Shown here piece after piece: positions 34,358-43,200 of a DNA stretch of 64,000 bases (the first letter of the stretch is position 1; each line of letters begins with the position of its first letter). The notes beneath the pieces are model-generated. The model was not told the origin of the DNA. It was given only the letters and a program-made list of their open reading frames with translations, and did no database searches. The position numbers and the translations under genes were made by a program. The stretch is from contig JAJDTF010000131.1 in assembly GCA_022827265.1 (NCBI GenBank), positions 112,630 to 176,629 of the forward strand. Direction: 5' to 3'. Origin of the DNA: Acidimicrobiia bacterium. GTDB lineage: Bacteria > Actinomycetota > Acidimicrobiia > Acidimicrobiales > Poriferisodalaceae.

Positions 34358-36861
34358 GCGGCAGCAGCAATCCAGCTGAGCCCGGCTTCTCATCGACGAC
34401 TCGGATCAGCACTGCTCGCGTCGGACTCGCACGCGTGGCACGGCGCTGGTTCGCGGGCGCCTGCGTGGTGCTCGCGACGCTTGGCGTCGTGGCAGCGCCC
34501 GACGACTCCGCCGAAGCACAGACATCTGTGGCACCGGTGCTGACCTGCGGCGGAGGCATGGTGCTCGACAGCTCTAGCGGCCAGTGCCTGACGCCTCGCA
34601 CCGAAACGTCGCTGCGCCCGTCGAGCTGCTCGGCGGGATCGGTGCGGGTGGCGGGCCAGTACGGCGGTCACGTCTGTCAGACCAAGGTGACCAAGCAGGT
34701 GGACACGGGCCGGACGCAGCAGGTCTACAGCCATACGACCTACGACAAGGTGTGGGTGCCGACCGGTGCCAAGCAAGTGCAGACGGGAACGAACCGTGTC
34801 TGGGTGCCCCCCAAGACGGTCACCGAGCCGCTGGTGCCGCCGGTGCGGGTGCAAGTGGGCACACGCACCGAATCGAAGGTGGTGACCCGCCCAGGGCCTG
34901 ACGTTCTCTACGAGGTCAACTACCAGGCAACGGTCACGACCACGCGTACGGTCAAGCGCTGCACATTCGACCCGTTCGCCGGTCGGCAGTGCTGGAACGA
35001 GACCGTCGCCGAAACGCACACAGAGACGCGGACACGTCTTGAGTGCTGCATTCCGGGTCCGCCGATCACCGAGACCGTCACCACCGAGGTTCCCGTCTAC
35101 GAGTACCGGACCTCGCGCACGGCCACTATTCCGGGGTACTGGCGGGAGGAGCCCGTCTATGAGACGCGCGAGACCGGCTACTGGGACCGTGTGGCGACGC
35201 TCCATTACACCACCCAGCCGATCTACGAGACCGTGGTGACGTGGGTGACGGCATCCACCACGCTGGGCCCGTGTCCGTCGCGTTGGCAGCCTGCGGGCAG
35301 CCAGTGCTCGCGCACTGTCCTGGGTCCGCCGTCGGGAGCGCCGACGCAGGGTTGCCCGTCGGGCTCGGTGCCCCGCTACGGCGATGCGCTGGGCGGCAAC
35401 GGCCCCTCGGTGCTGACCTGCCAGTCGTCCGCACCCGGTTCGGACACCGACACCGGCACGGAGCAGGACGACAGCGGCGGGCCCGAGGACAGCCCCGACG
35501 GAACGGCGCGGTCGCTGCTGCATCTGGCCGGTGAGAGCGATGAGCGGCTCGCCGAGCTGGGCATCCACCGGTGCTCGAACGGGCTGCTGTCCTATGTGCC
35601 GTGCAGTGAGCTGCCGGGGCGCACATGGAACGACGACCCCGACGCCTGCGACGGCATCGAAGGGACCGTCTACAAGCCCGACCACGGCGGCTCCTGCGTG
35701 ACGCCTACCGACGTGCTGAACAAGTGCACAACGCCCGGGCAGTGCGAGGACACCACCATTCGCACGTACTGCCCCGCGATCGGCGAACTGGCCGATACTC
35801 GGCTCGAAGAGCACGTCCATCCGCAGCGCGGGGCGGAGACCTACCGCGTCTGCCGTTTCGACTGCACGGACTTCGGCTCGCTGCCGTCGTATGTGCGCAC
35901 GCGCATCAACGGCTCCTACGACTACGCCTGCGTGCCCGAGCCCGATCCCGACGACGATCCGACCTCTTCGACGACGACGCAGCCCGGCACCACGACCACC
36001 ACCACCGAATCGACGACCACTACCACGAGTCCGCTCGACGACGAGGAAGACGAGGACGAGACCGACGGCACAGAGCCTGACGACCCAGACCCCGACGACA
36101 CGGAACCCGATGACACAGAGCCCGACGACACGAATCCCGATGACAGCCCGCCGACCCGCACCACGGTGGTCACCACCGAACCGACACCGACCACCGCCGT
36201 GCCCCTCGACGACGAGTGCGCACCGGCGCCGTCGGCGACGGCTGCCGCCGGTGCTCTGAGCGGGCTGAGGCTGAGGTCCCATGTTCGCACTGCTGGCGCG
36301 GGGAGTTCGCATCAGCGTCACATGCCGGGCGACGGGCGCTACCTGCAGGTCGCTCCCGGCCGCGGTTGGGTCGAGATCAGCGGTTCGGTCGACGTCTCCG
36401 AGCACGAATGCGAGTGGGTCGCCACATGGGTGCGTCTGAGCTGGGAGGACCTGCAGCCATGGGTGGCCGATCAACGTCGCTCCATGGAGGCGCGGGCTGA
36501 CACTCGACACCTCGTGAAGCGCTGGGATGCGCTGAACGCTGACCAGCAGCAGCTCGTCCGTCAATGGCATCGACCGGGTGCGGTTCCCCCGGTGACGGTC
36601 TGCTCGGTCGGCAGCGCATCAGGTGCGGGCGCGTCGGCGTCGTGCGATTGGACGTTCGCGCATCCCGCGGCCTACGCGTGGCAGGCCAGCCTCTGCTTCG
36701 AGCCCGGCGCCACTTCGGGAACCGTGCAGCCACGCGGCAGCGAGCCCAGCAGGCGAGATTCGTGCTGGGTGCAGCTCGCATCAGGCGTCGAGTGGATTCG
36801 CTCGGTCGGCGACTACGCCGATGGCCGTGCGACCGTGACCGGCAGCGGGAGCGGATCGTGA
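34354..36861 (+). CDS. Secreted Cys-rich protein with Thr-rich and acidic-repeat linker
   Basis: An 835-residue exported protein. A signal/anchor segment is at about residues 32-48, with possible cleavage near AEAQ. Residues 60-360 are Cys-, Tyr- and Thr-rich with loosely repeated phrases (KVWVPTGAKQ / RVWVPPKTV, YETRETGYWDRV / PIYETVVTWVT), like beta-strand-rich adhesins. Cys-rich modules follow, then a low-complexity linker at about 540-625: runs of Thr, then DDEEDEDE and repeated EPDDT. The C-terminal 200 residues form another unknown domain. It is coupled at both ends (ATGA and GTGA overlaps) to the lipoprotein and CpaB-like genes. I infer a pilus-associated or surface adhesin; no enzyme motif is visible. 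Confidence 0.75.
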   Translation: MSGSSNPAEPGFSSTTRISTARVGLARVARRWFAGACVVLATLGVVAAPDDSAEAQTSVAPVLTCGGGMVLDSSSGQCLTPRTETSLRPSSCSAGSVRVAGQYGGHVCQTKVTKQVDTGRTQQVYSHTTYDKVWVPTGAKQVQTGTNRVWVPPKTVTEPLVPPVRVQVGTRTESKVVTRPGPDVLYEVNYQATVTTTRTVKRCTFDPFAGRQCWNETVAETHTETRTRLECCIPGPPITETVTTEVPVYEYRTSRTATIPGYWREEPVYETRETGYWDRVATLHYTTQPIYETVVTWVTASTTLGPCPSRWQPAGSQCSRTVLGPPSGAPTQGCPSGSVPRYGDALGGNGPSVLTCQSSAPGSDTDTGTEQDDSGGPEDSPDGTARSLLHLAGESDERLAELGIHRCSNGLLSYVPCSELPGRTWNDDPDACDGIEGTVYKPDHGGSCVTPTDVLNKCTTPGQCEDTTIRTYCPAIGELADTRLEEHVHPQRGAETYRVCRFDCTDFGSLPSYVRTRINGSYDYACVPEPDPDDDPTSSTTTQPGTTTTTTESTTTTTSPLDDEEDEDETDGTEPDDPDPDDTEPDDTEPDDTNPDDSPPTRTTVVTTEPTPTTAVPLDDECAPAPSATAAAGALSGLRLRSHVRTAGAGSSHQRHMPGDGRYLQVAPGRGWVEISGSVDVSEHECEWVATWVRLSWEDLQPWVADQRRSMEARADTRHLVKRWDALNADQQQLVRQWHRPGAVPPVTVCSVGSASGAGASASCDWTFAHPAAYAWQASLCFEPGATSGTVQPRGSEPSRRDSCWVQLASGVEWIRSVGDYADGRATVTGSGSGS

Positions 36862-37610
36862 CCCCGGCGGGGCCAGTGGGATACCCCGCCGAAGACCGCT
36901 CCGCTGATCGGGGCGGCCTGCCGCGCCACGGGCCCGAGCCTTGGCGCATCGGGGCGGCGGTGCTCATTGTCGGCACCGTGGTGCTCGCGATCTGGCTGTG
37001 GGGTCGCCCGCATGCCGAGCCGCCGACCGTTCTGGCGGCGGTCGCGTCCGAGCCGTGGACGGCGGGCCAGCCGCCAGGCGCGTTCGAGGTTGTCGAGATC
37101 GCAGCGCAGCTTGCAGATCGCTTCGCCGATCCCGATTCGATCGTGACGAGCGTGGCGAGCCATGACGTTCCGCCGGGAACCTTCGTGACGCCCGGCTTGC
37201 TCGGCAACCCCGGTGACGCCACTGGGGACCTCACAGCGATGCGCTTCGCTGCAGACACCTCTGCGTGGCCTGAACCGGGACCGCGTGCGGGCAGCCGGGC
37301 CGTGGTGGCGAGTGTGCTGGGCGGCTGCGCGCTCGACGTGACGACCTTGGCAGGTGGTGCCGAGGGCAGCATCGTGGTCCATGTCGATGCGGCGGACGCT
37401 GCTCGCTATGCGCGCGCCGCCGAGCTCGACGGGCTCGTGGCCTGGCCGGCGCCGCCCGACGGCTGGCCCGAGTGCCGGTCGCCGTGGGCTGCGGGAACAG
37501 TCCCTTCGGCCTTCAGCAGTAGGGCGCCATCTGGGCTCAGCAGCGACTCGGCATCGGGCTTCGGCGGCGCGCTGCCGCCGACCCAGCTCGGCGATCCGGC
37601 CGGGGGCTGA
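36858..37610 (+). CDS. CpaB/RcpC-like SAF-domain pilus assembly protein
   Basis: A 250-residue protein with one N-terminal membrane helix (about 30-48, IGAAVLIVGTVVLAIWLWG). It carries a SAF-like segment, VTSVASHDVPPGTFVTPGLL, typical of CpaB/FlgA proteins that act in the periplasm during Flp pilus assembly. GTG 36858 overlaps the upstream stop (GTGA). The C-terminal 60 residues are Ser/Pro-rich. The next gene is the Tad ATPase, which supports the assignment. Confidence 0.7.
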   Translation: MTPAGPVGYPAEDRSADRGGLPRHGPEPWRIGAAVLIVGTVVLAIWLWGRPHAEPPTVLAAVASEPWTAGQPPGAFEVVEIAAQLADRFADPDSIVTSVASHDVPPGTFVTPGLLGNPGDATGDLTAMRFAADTSAWPEPGPRAGSRAVVASVLGGCALDVTTLAGGAEGSIVVHVDAADAARYARAAELDGLVAWPAPPDGWPECRSPWAAGTVPSAFSSRAPSGLSSDSASGFGGALPPTQLGDPAGG

Positions 37611-37613
37611 GAC

Positions 37614-39659
37614 GTGCTGCTCGTGCTGTGTGACGACGCTGTGGGAGCGACGGCGAGCGACTGGGTCCGCGAGGCGCTGCGGGCGGGGCTCACCGCCGTT
37701 GCGGGCCAAGTGTGGTTCGCGGCCGACGTGATGTCGATGCCGCGCTCTGACGAGGGAGGCGAACCGTGTGTGGCGTGGCTGACCAGCAGTGTCGAGCCCG
37801 ATGCGATCGCGGCTGCTGCTGCCTCGTCCAGTGAGGTAGTGCTGTTGCTCGGCGCTCCTGCTGCTCGTGCTGCAACAGGTGCCGTGGGCGGCCCTCATGC
37901 AGCGCAGGCGTGGAACGCCGCGACTTCAGGCGGAGTGCCGTGTACTGCGGTGTGGCTGCCGAGCGCGGGCGGCGGGCGCGGCGATCCCACTGGGGAACTC
38001 TCTGCGGCGCTGGACGCCAACCGGGCGGTGCGCCTCAAGCGGATAGGCACCCGCGGCGCCTACCGGCAGCTTCACCGGCTGGGACGCTCGCTGGCGTCGT
38101 CGGCGTGTGCCCCGCAGCGACTCGACCGCACCGACGGCGCGGTGCGGCGGCGCACTGCGGCTCGCGCCGCCACCGACGCGCTCTCCGAGCTGCTCGACGA
38201 ATCCGACGTCGAGGAGTACCAGATACGTGGAGGCGAGTCGATGCTCGTGCAGTATGCGGACGGCCGCGTGGAGCGACAGCCGTCGCCGTTCGCCGCCGAC
38301 GAGGATCTCATCGAGGCAGTGCGATTCCTCGCGAGCTATTCCGGGGATCGACCCCAGCGCTTCGACGAGCTGGATCCCCGGCTGGACGTGCGTGTCGGCG
38401 ACCGCTGGCGCCTGCACGCCGAGGCGTTCGTGACGAGCCCGCCCAACGTCGTGCTCCGCTCGAACATGGCCGGCCGGATGCGTCTCGACGATCTCGGCAT
38501 CGCCTCGAACGAACTGGGCAGCGTGCTCATCGAAGCCATCGCTGGCAGGGTGCGGGCCAACGTGGTGGTGGCGGCGGCGATGGGCGGCGGCAAGACCACG
38601 CTGTGCCAGGCGCTGCTCGCGGCGGTGCCCGACCACGAGCGCATCGACACCATCGAGGACACGCCAGAGCTGCGGCTGGCGGAGTACGGCATCCACCCCA
38701 ACACTTACGAGCGGCTGACCCGCGACGCCAATCAGGACGGCCACGGCCGTCATTCGATGGCCGACCACATCCGCGATGCCAAGCGGGCGAACGCCGCCAA
38801 GCTGGTGGTGGGAGAGATCCGCGGCGAGGGCTGCGAGGCGCTGCTCGATGCCATGTCGTCGGGCCTCGACGGCTGCCTGGTCACGCTCCACTCGCAGCCC
38901 GGCAAAGGGGTGCTGGAGAAGCTCGTGGCCTATGCCTGTTCGGAGGGCGCCGAGCCCGACTACGCGCGCCGTCAGATAGCTGCGGCGGTGGATCTGTGCG
39001 TGTGGATGGGGCGCAATGACGCTGGCGAACGGGTGGTTGCCGATGTGACCCAGCTCACCGGCATCGACGATCTCACCGGTGTCATATCCACGATCTGCCT
39101 CTGGGCGCTGCGACCTGGCGACCGCTGGGCGACACCTGTCGGCCGTCCCGCAGGTCGCATGGCGGAGGTGTACGCGTCTGCTGGCCTTCCCGCCTCAGGC
39201 GGTGATTCAGAGCTGCCCGCCGCCTACTCCCAGATTGTCGATCTCCCGCTGATGCCGAACGTCGGTGCGGCGATGTCGGCTGCGGACCCGTCGATCCAGC
39301 CGCCGTCGGCGGAGACGCAGCTGCCGGCGCGTGGGCAGCAGCCGACAGAAGGTCATTCCGAAAGGGACGAAACGCCCACGCGATCGTCGTCGAAGGCTCA
39401 GGGCCAGCGGCCGCCGCCTAAATCGGACAAGGCCGACGAAGCCGCCGCTGTGTCGCGGCCGAAAGCCGAGGAATCGTCACGACGCGGCGAGCCGACAGAG
39501 GCGCGGCCGAGTCTGCCGCAATCGGCGGTGCCGCCGTCGGGCACGCCAGTGCGTGACGACGGACGGCCGCGCGGAGTGCTGTGGGACCCGGGCCCGCTCG
39601 TGCCGATCGACGACCCGCCGCCCTACGAACCGCTCGTTGACGAGGACCCCGCATGCTGA
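37614..39659 (+). CDS. Tad/Flp pilus secretion ATPase (CpaF/TadA)
   Basis: Hexameric motor ATPase for Flp pilus assembly. The T2SS/CpaF core runs from about residue 200 to 510, with Walker A AAAMGGGKTTL near 321-331, an acidic Asp-box (DTIEDTPELRL), Walker B KLVVGEIRGEGCEALLDAM and VTLHS. Preceding it is a 180-residue Val/Ala-rich domain without a P-loop that may be a degenerate CpaE/TadZ-like module. Following it is a 150-residue Pro/Ser/Lys-rich disordered tail. Both extensions make the protein (681 aa) longer than usual. The start is GTG 37614; it overlaps tadB by 7 bp. Confidence 0.9.
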   Translation: MLLVLCDDAVGATASDWVREALRAGLTAVAGQVWFAADVMSMPRSDEGGEPCVAWLTSSVEPDAIAAAAASSSEVVLLLGAPAARAATGAVGGPHAAQAWNAATSGGVPCTAVWLPSAGGGRGDPTGELSAALDANRAVRLKRIGTRGAYRQLHRLGRSLASSACAPQRLDRTDGAVRRRTAARAATDALSELLDESDVEEYQIRGGESMLVQYADGRVERQPSPFAADEDLIEAVRFLASYSGDRPQRFDELDPRLDVRVGDRWRLHAEAFVTSPPNVVLRSNMAGRMRLDDLGIASNELGSVLIEAIAGRVRANVVVAAAMGGGKTTLCQALLAAVPDHERIDTIEDTPELRLAEYGIHPNTYERLTRDANQDGHGRHSMADHIRDAKRANAAKLVVGEIRGEGCEALLDAMSSGLDGCLVTLHSQPGKGVLEKLVAYACSEGAEPDYARRQIAAAVDLCVWMGRNDAGERVVADVTQLTGIDDLTGVISTICLWALRPGDRWATPVGRPAGRMAEVYASAGLPASGGDSELPAAYSQIVDLPLMPNVGAAMSAADPSIQPPSAETQLPARGQQPTEGHSERDETPTRSSSKAQGQRPPPKSDKADEAAAVSRPKAEESSRRGEPTEARPSLPQSAVPPSGTPVRDDGRPRGVLWDPGPLVPIDDPPPYEPLVDEDPAC

Positions 39660-40426
39660 GATTCATTGCGCTCGGCGTCGTCGGCGTCAGCGCCGCGCTG
39701 TGGATCGTGTTCGCCGATGTCGCTCCAGTGGGTCCGGCCGAGCAGCGGTCACTGCGCTGGCCATGGCTGGTGACTGGCCTTACCGCGTTCGCCGCGGGTC
39801 TCGCGCTCGGCCCTGCAGCAGCCGGAATGGCGAGCGCGGTGACAGGCATATGCGCTTGGTGTGCGGCCGTCATCCTGCGCAGTCGTGAGCGCGTCGCCAC
39901 TGCTGAGTCAGTGGCTCAGTTCGCTGCTGTGTTGGCCAACCAAGCGCAGGTGTCACGCACGGTGGTGGACGCGCTCGAGACGTCTGCGCCGCTGGCGTCT
40001 GGCCCGGTTGCGCGCACTGCGGCCACTTTCGTTGCCGAATGCCGCAGCTTGGGCGTCGAGGCGGCTGCACAGCGCTTCGCCGACGGCGATGAAGGGGCCG
40101 TCGCCGCGTGGTTGGGCGACGCGGTAGCCGTCGCCGCGTCCAGCGGCGGCGAATGGGTGCCGATCCTGGGGGTCGTGGAGTCCGAAGCGGCCGAGGCAGC
40201 GGCCACCGCTCGGCATTTTCACCGTCATGTCGCGGCGAACCTGCCCCAGATCGGCCTTGCTGCTGCGCTTGGCGCCGCCGTCGCAGTGGGCAGCGCCCTC
40301 GTGAGCCCTGATGCCTGGGCCTGGCTGAGCGGCCCCCAAGGTCAGCGCGTCGGCCTCGCCGCCACGGCGGTCGGGGTTGCCCTGTGCGCGCGCCTGCTCG
40401 CGTCGGCATGGGAGATGCTCCGGTGA
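39653..40426 (+). CDS. TadB-like pilus assembly membrane protein
   Basis: A 257-residue inner-membrane platform protein of the Tad pilus. Two hydrophobic segments lie at the N-terminus (about 3-21, 35-72), then a helical cytoplasmic domain (LANQAQVSRTVVDALE, GDAVAVAASSGGEWVPIL) with a T2SS-F-like pattern, and two C-terminal helices. It follows the ATPase with a 7-bp overlap, as in other Tad loci. Confidence 0.82.
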   Translation: MLRFIALGVVGVSAALWIVFADVAPVGPAEQRSLRWPWLVTGLTAFAAGLALGPAAAGMASAVTGICAWCAAVILRSRERVATAESVAQFAAVLANQAQVSRTVVDALETSAPLASGPVARTAATFVAECRSLGVEAAAQRFADGDEGAVAAWLGDAVAVAASSGGEWVPILGVVESEAAEAAATARHFHRHVAANLPQIGLAAALGAAVAVGSALVSPDAWAWLSGPQGQRVGLAATAVGVALCARLLASAWEMLR

Positions 40427-40481
40427 GCGGCACTGTCGCGTTGGAGATCCAGCGGTCTGCGGGGCACCGGGAGATGCGCCG

Positions 40482-41249
40482 ATGAGCCGGGTTCTGTCGC
40501 ATCCGGGGGCCGTCGCCTTGTGGGTCGCGGCGAGCATCGGAGTTGCTGCCGCGCTCGCCTCGCTCTCGGCGAGCGAGCGGAAGCAGCGCAATCGCAGGCG
40601 GTTGGCTGCGCTGGGCTGGAGCACCCCGCGCTTGGCCATGCTCACCGCAGCGGTGACCGTCGCTGCCGTCGGAGTCGGGTTCGTCGCCGGCGCGCGACTG
40701 CCAGCGCAGGGCGCATCATCGCCTTCCGCGGCACTGGGGTGGTCGCTGCTCGCCGGCGTGGTGGCGTCGTGGGCGGTACCGGCGGCGATCGCCAGCGCTG
40801 TGCTGTCCGGTCATCGTCGCCGGCTCGACGGTGCAGTGCTGCTGTGGCTGCGTCGCATCCGTCTGTTCGTGGCCGCGGGTCGACCCATCAGTGTGGCCGT
40901 GCTCGATGCCGCCGAGCGCGTTACCGACCCAGCGTTTGCACCGGCCGCCGGAGCGGTCAATGCTGCGGTGATCGGCGGACGCGATCCGCTCACGGCTGTC
41001 GCGGCACAGCTCGCGGACTCGCCGACCGCCTCGTTGCTGCGCACGGTGGATGCCGCCGAGCGCTCCGGCGCCGCTGCGTCGCAGCTGCTCGACCGGGTGC
41101 TCGACCGCGTAGTGCGCGCCATCGACGACCGCCGCCGAGAAGCCATCGACCGCCTCAGCCGTTCAGTCGGCGCATCGGCGTCGCTGCTGGCCGTCGTGGC
41201 CTCCGCTGTGGTCATGGTCACGATCGTCATGACCCTGCCCTCGGTATGA
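40482..41249 (+). CDS. TadC-like pilus assembly membrane protein
   Basis: A 255-residue platform partner of TadB. Hydrophobic helices are at about 8-25, 50-70 and 80-105. A T2SS-F domain follows (RRIRLFVAAGRPISVAVLDA, LRTVDAAERSGAAASQLL, RREAIDRLSRS), and a final helix VVASAVVMVTIVMTLPSV closes the protein. ATG 40482 is chosen; upstream in-frame codons lack homology. Confidence 0.82.
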   Translation: MSRVLSHPGAVALWVAASIGVAAALASLSASERKQRNRRRLAALGWSTPRLAMLTAAVTVAAVGVGFVAGARLPAQGASSPSAALGWSLLAGVVASWAVPAAIASAVLSGHRRRLDGAVLLWLRRIRLFVAAGRPISVAVLDAAERVTDPAFAPAAGAVNAAVIGGRDPLTAVAAQLADSPTASLLRTVDAAERSGAAASQLLDRVLDRVVRAIDDRRREAIDRLSRSVGASASLLAVVASAVVMVTIVMTLPSV

Positions 41250-41325
41250 GGACACCGCCGCTATTCGCCTCCCGAAGTTCTTTTCCCGTCACAACCGCTT
41301 GCAGGAGCGAGCAAGGAGCAAACAC

Positions 41326-41535
41326 ATGGATTCACCGGTCACCAAGCTGATCTTCATCGCCGCCGCAGTCGCCGCCTCGGTGCTGGTGGTGGCGATTATG
41401 TGGACGACACTGGGCAGCAACGCCCCGCAAACAGACGACACGGTCAAGTACGACAAGATCAAGACCAAGACTCTGTGCGAAGCCGTCGACGGCAACTGGA
41501 CCCAGGGTACGAAGACATGTGCGGCCAAGCCGTAG
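41326..41535 (+). CDS. Small pilin-like membrane protein (candidate Flp pilin)
   Basis: A 69-residue protein with one N-terminal helix (LIFIAAAVAASVLVVAIMW, about 8-26) and a short polar tail with two Cys (TLCEAVDGNW, TCAAKP). A good ribosome-binding site, AAGGAG at 41312-41317, precedes ATG 41326, suggesting strong translation. Size, topology and position after tadC fit a Flp-type major pilin. However, the usual Glu at position 5 of the mature helix and a clear prepilin cleavage site are not obvious, so the call is tentative. Confidence 0.65.
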   Translation: MDSPVTKLIFIAAAVAASVLVVAIMWTTLGSNAPQTDDTVKYDKIKTKTLCEAVDGNWTQGTKTCAAKP

Positions 41536-41700
41536 CCCTGCTCTCGCATCTCACAGGTCTGGCTCTACGACCTACGGAGCGAAGCACATCGGGCGAGTCG
41601 ATGCCGACCGCTCAGGTGGATTCCGCTCTGCTGTCTGCGGGGCGAATGCTCGTCGGCTTGGCAGCGCGGGTTCATCCGACTCCGGTGTGATGAGTTCGTT

Positions 41701-42117
41701 ATGGACAGCTCGATCTCGATCCTGCGGCTGTTCAGCGCGCTGGCAGTGTTCATGGCGCTGGTGATCTCGTTGTTCGCCGGCCAGGTCGGCGCTGCCGCGG
41801 CCCAGGGTGCGGCCGATGCCGCAGCCGTCGCCGTCACCGATCTCGTCCCGCCGAACTGGGACTGCACCCAAGCGAGCCTTCCAGCCGATGCCGCAGCCAC
41901 CGCGGCGCGGACAGCAGTGGAACGCACGGCGCAGCTTGCCGCCGTGCAGCCCACCGCCGTCGAGGTGCGAGCCGAGGCGACCTGCTCGATCATCGTGTCG
42001 GTGCGGGTCGCCTCGCAAGGCTGGCTCGGCTCGCGCAGCGCGCTCGGCGTCGCTTGCCGTCGCCCGCCGTCCGCGGAGGGCACAGCGCTGCGAGCACCGG
42101 TGGCGCCGCCGTGCTGA
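41701..42117 (+). CDS. TadE-like minor pilin
   Basis: A 138-residue protein with an N-terminal hydrophobic helix (ISILRLFSALAVFMALVISL) and an Ala-rich exported domain containing Cys residues. This matches TadE/TadG-like pseudopilins in shape and position, though similarity is low. The 165-bp gap before it holds no recognisable element. Confidence 0.6.
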   Translation: MDSSISILRLFSALAVFMALVISLFAGQVGAAAAQGAADAAAVAVTDLVPPNWDCTQASLPADAAATAARTAVERTAQLAAVQPTAVEVRAEATCSIIVSVRVASQGWLGSRSALGVACRRPPSAEGTALRAPVAPPC

Positions 42118-42231
42118 GCAGCGCATGGTTCATCGCTAAGCAGTGGCCGTACTGCGCGGATCGTCGCCATTCGTCTGGAAGGCCGCCAAGCCCAGCGGAG
42201 CGCCGTCTGAGTGCACGCGGGAGGCGTTTTC

Positions 42232-42648
42232 GTGGATGAGAGCGTCGGGATGCTCAGTGTGGTCGCTGTGCTGGTGTTCGGCATCTGGCTGGTGGACTAC
42301 TCCGGCGATGCCACCCGTGCGTCAGGATCGATCCGGGCGGCAAGCGTCGAAGCGGCGCATTACGCAGCCGGCGCGCTCGCAGCCCCGCCGGGCACTGCCA
42401 CCGATGCCGAGGTCGACCGGCACGCCGCAGGCATTGCCGAGCGCATCGTCGGCGCCGCGGCCATCGCCGATTGCGACACGGCCGATCAGCGCTTCAGCGC
42501 CACCGCCGCCGTCCACCGCCTGCCTTCGACGCCCAATCCCGCCGCCGTCACGGTTGACGTGGCCTGCCCGCTCGCTGTGTCGTCGCTGTTCAGCGACGTC
42601 GTCAGCACCCGCGTCGCTGTGCCTGTCCCGCCGGCACCCGCCCCCTAG
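42232..42648 (+). CDS. TadE-like minor pilin
   Basis: A 138-residue protein: MDESVGMLSVVAVLVFGIWL, a hydrophobic helix with a Glu near its start as in pseudopilins, then an Ala-rich exported domain ending in a Pro/Ala tail. The start is set at GTG 42232 because GGGAGG (42219-42224) lies 7 nt upstream; GTG 42211 would overlap that site. It may assemble with the preceding TadE-like protein. Confidence 0.62.
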   Translation: MDESVGMLSVVAVLVFGIWLVDYSGDATRASGSIRAASVEAAHYAAGALAAPPGTATDAEVDRHAAGIAERIVGAAAIADCDTADQRFSATAAVHRLPSTPNPAAVTVDVACPLAVSSLFSDVVSTRVAVPVPPAPAP

Positions 42649-42650
42649 CC

Positions 42651-42722
42651 GTGAGCACGACGCGTAGCACGGCCATCGCCCGGCTCGACGCCATGGCGCT
42701 CGGCGGCGGCTCGGCAGCATGA
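42651..42722 (+). CDS. Possible 23-aa coupled small ORF in the Tad locus
   Basis: GTG 42651 opens a 23-codon frame (peptide beginning MSTTRSTAIARLDAM) whose TGA overlaps the ATG of the next gene (ATGA), the same junction style used throughout this operon. It starts 2 nt after the preceding stop codon. It could be a real short coupling peptide, or the remnant of a longer minor pilin. Confidence 0.3.
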   Translation: MSTTRSTAIARLDAMALGGGSAA

Positions 42723-43090
42723 GCACGCCGTTCGTCGCGCTGGCGTTGGCAGCGATGTGTGCGCTGTTCAGCGCCGCGGCTGCCGACACAGCGCAGGTCA
42801 TGGGTCTGCGGAATCATGCCGCCAACGAGGCCCGCCGGGTGGCGATCAGCACGCTCGATTCGTGCGCCGTCAGCAGTGACCCCGGCCGCCGTTGCGCGGT
42901 GCCGCCAGGCTGCGCCGCCCCGGCCTGCGGGGTGTGCTGGCGCGGTGACGCCGTCCAGGCCGACATGTCGCTGGACTGGTCGCCCGTGATGCTGCGGGGC
43001 CTCGCCCCGGCCCACGGCCGTCACGTGCTCAGCCTCCAAGCACTCGACGTGGCCGACCTGGCCGGAACAGACCTGCCCGCCTGTTCCTGA
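42719..43090 (+). CDS. Small exported Cys-rich protein at the end of the Tad locus
   Basis: A 123-residue protein with an N-terminal hydrophobic segment (FVALALAAMCALFSAAAADT) and six further Cys residues (for example CAAPACGVCW). No family is recognised. By position it may be a helicase/secretion-neighbourhood TadE-like protein such as those that follow tadE genes in actinobacteria. It is the last gene before the pyr leader. Confidence 0.55.
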   Translation: MSTPFVALALAAMCALFSAAAADTAQVMGLRNHAANEARRVAISTLDSCAVSSDPGRRCAVPPGCAAPACGVCWRGDAVQADMSLDWSPVMLRGLAPAHGRHVLSLQALDVADLAGTDLPACS

Positions 43091-43162
43091 GGTCGACAAG
43101 CGAGATATTGCGCGCCGGGTCGCGGGAGGCCCGCGCTAGGGTGCGGTTCTGACCGTGAAGCG

Positions 43163-43193
43163 GGTCCGGTGAGGCTCGTACGGACGGGAAGGA
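43163..43193 (+). promoter_or_regulatory. PyrR-binding RNA loop and adjoining pyrR ribosome-binding site
   Basis: GGTCCGGTGAGGCT (43163-43176) matches 13 of 14 positions of the known PyrR-binding consensus ARUCCNGNGAGGYU. It is closed by a GTCCG/CGGAC stem (43164-43168 with 43181-43185). GGGAAGGA (43186-43193) follows at once and is the Shine-Dalgarno for GTG 43201. PyrR bound to UMP could therefore cover the ribosome-binding site. A TAGGGT at 43137-43142 could be the promoter -10. Confidence 0.75.
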
Positions 43194-43200
43194 CCTGCGC

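Noticed and set aside
34390..36570. 726-codon frame antisense to the Cys-rich secreted protein
   Set aside because: The sense frame has a signal peptide, coupling at both ends and low-complexity features expected of a secreted protein; the antisense has none.
42143..42667. 174-codon frame overlapping two TadE-like genes
   Set aside because: Arg/Ser/Pro-rich, no signal or helix; the genes at 41701 and 42232 in other frames have the expected membrane helices and ribosome-binding site.
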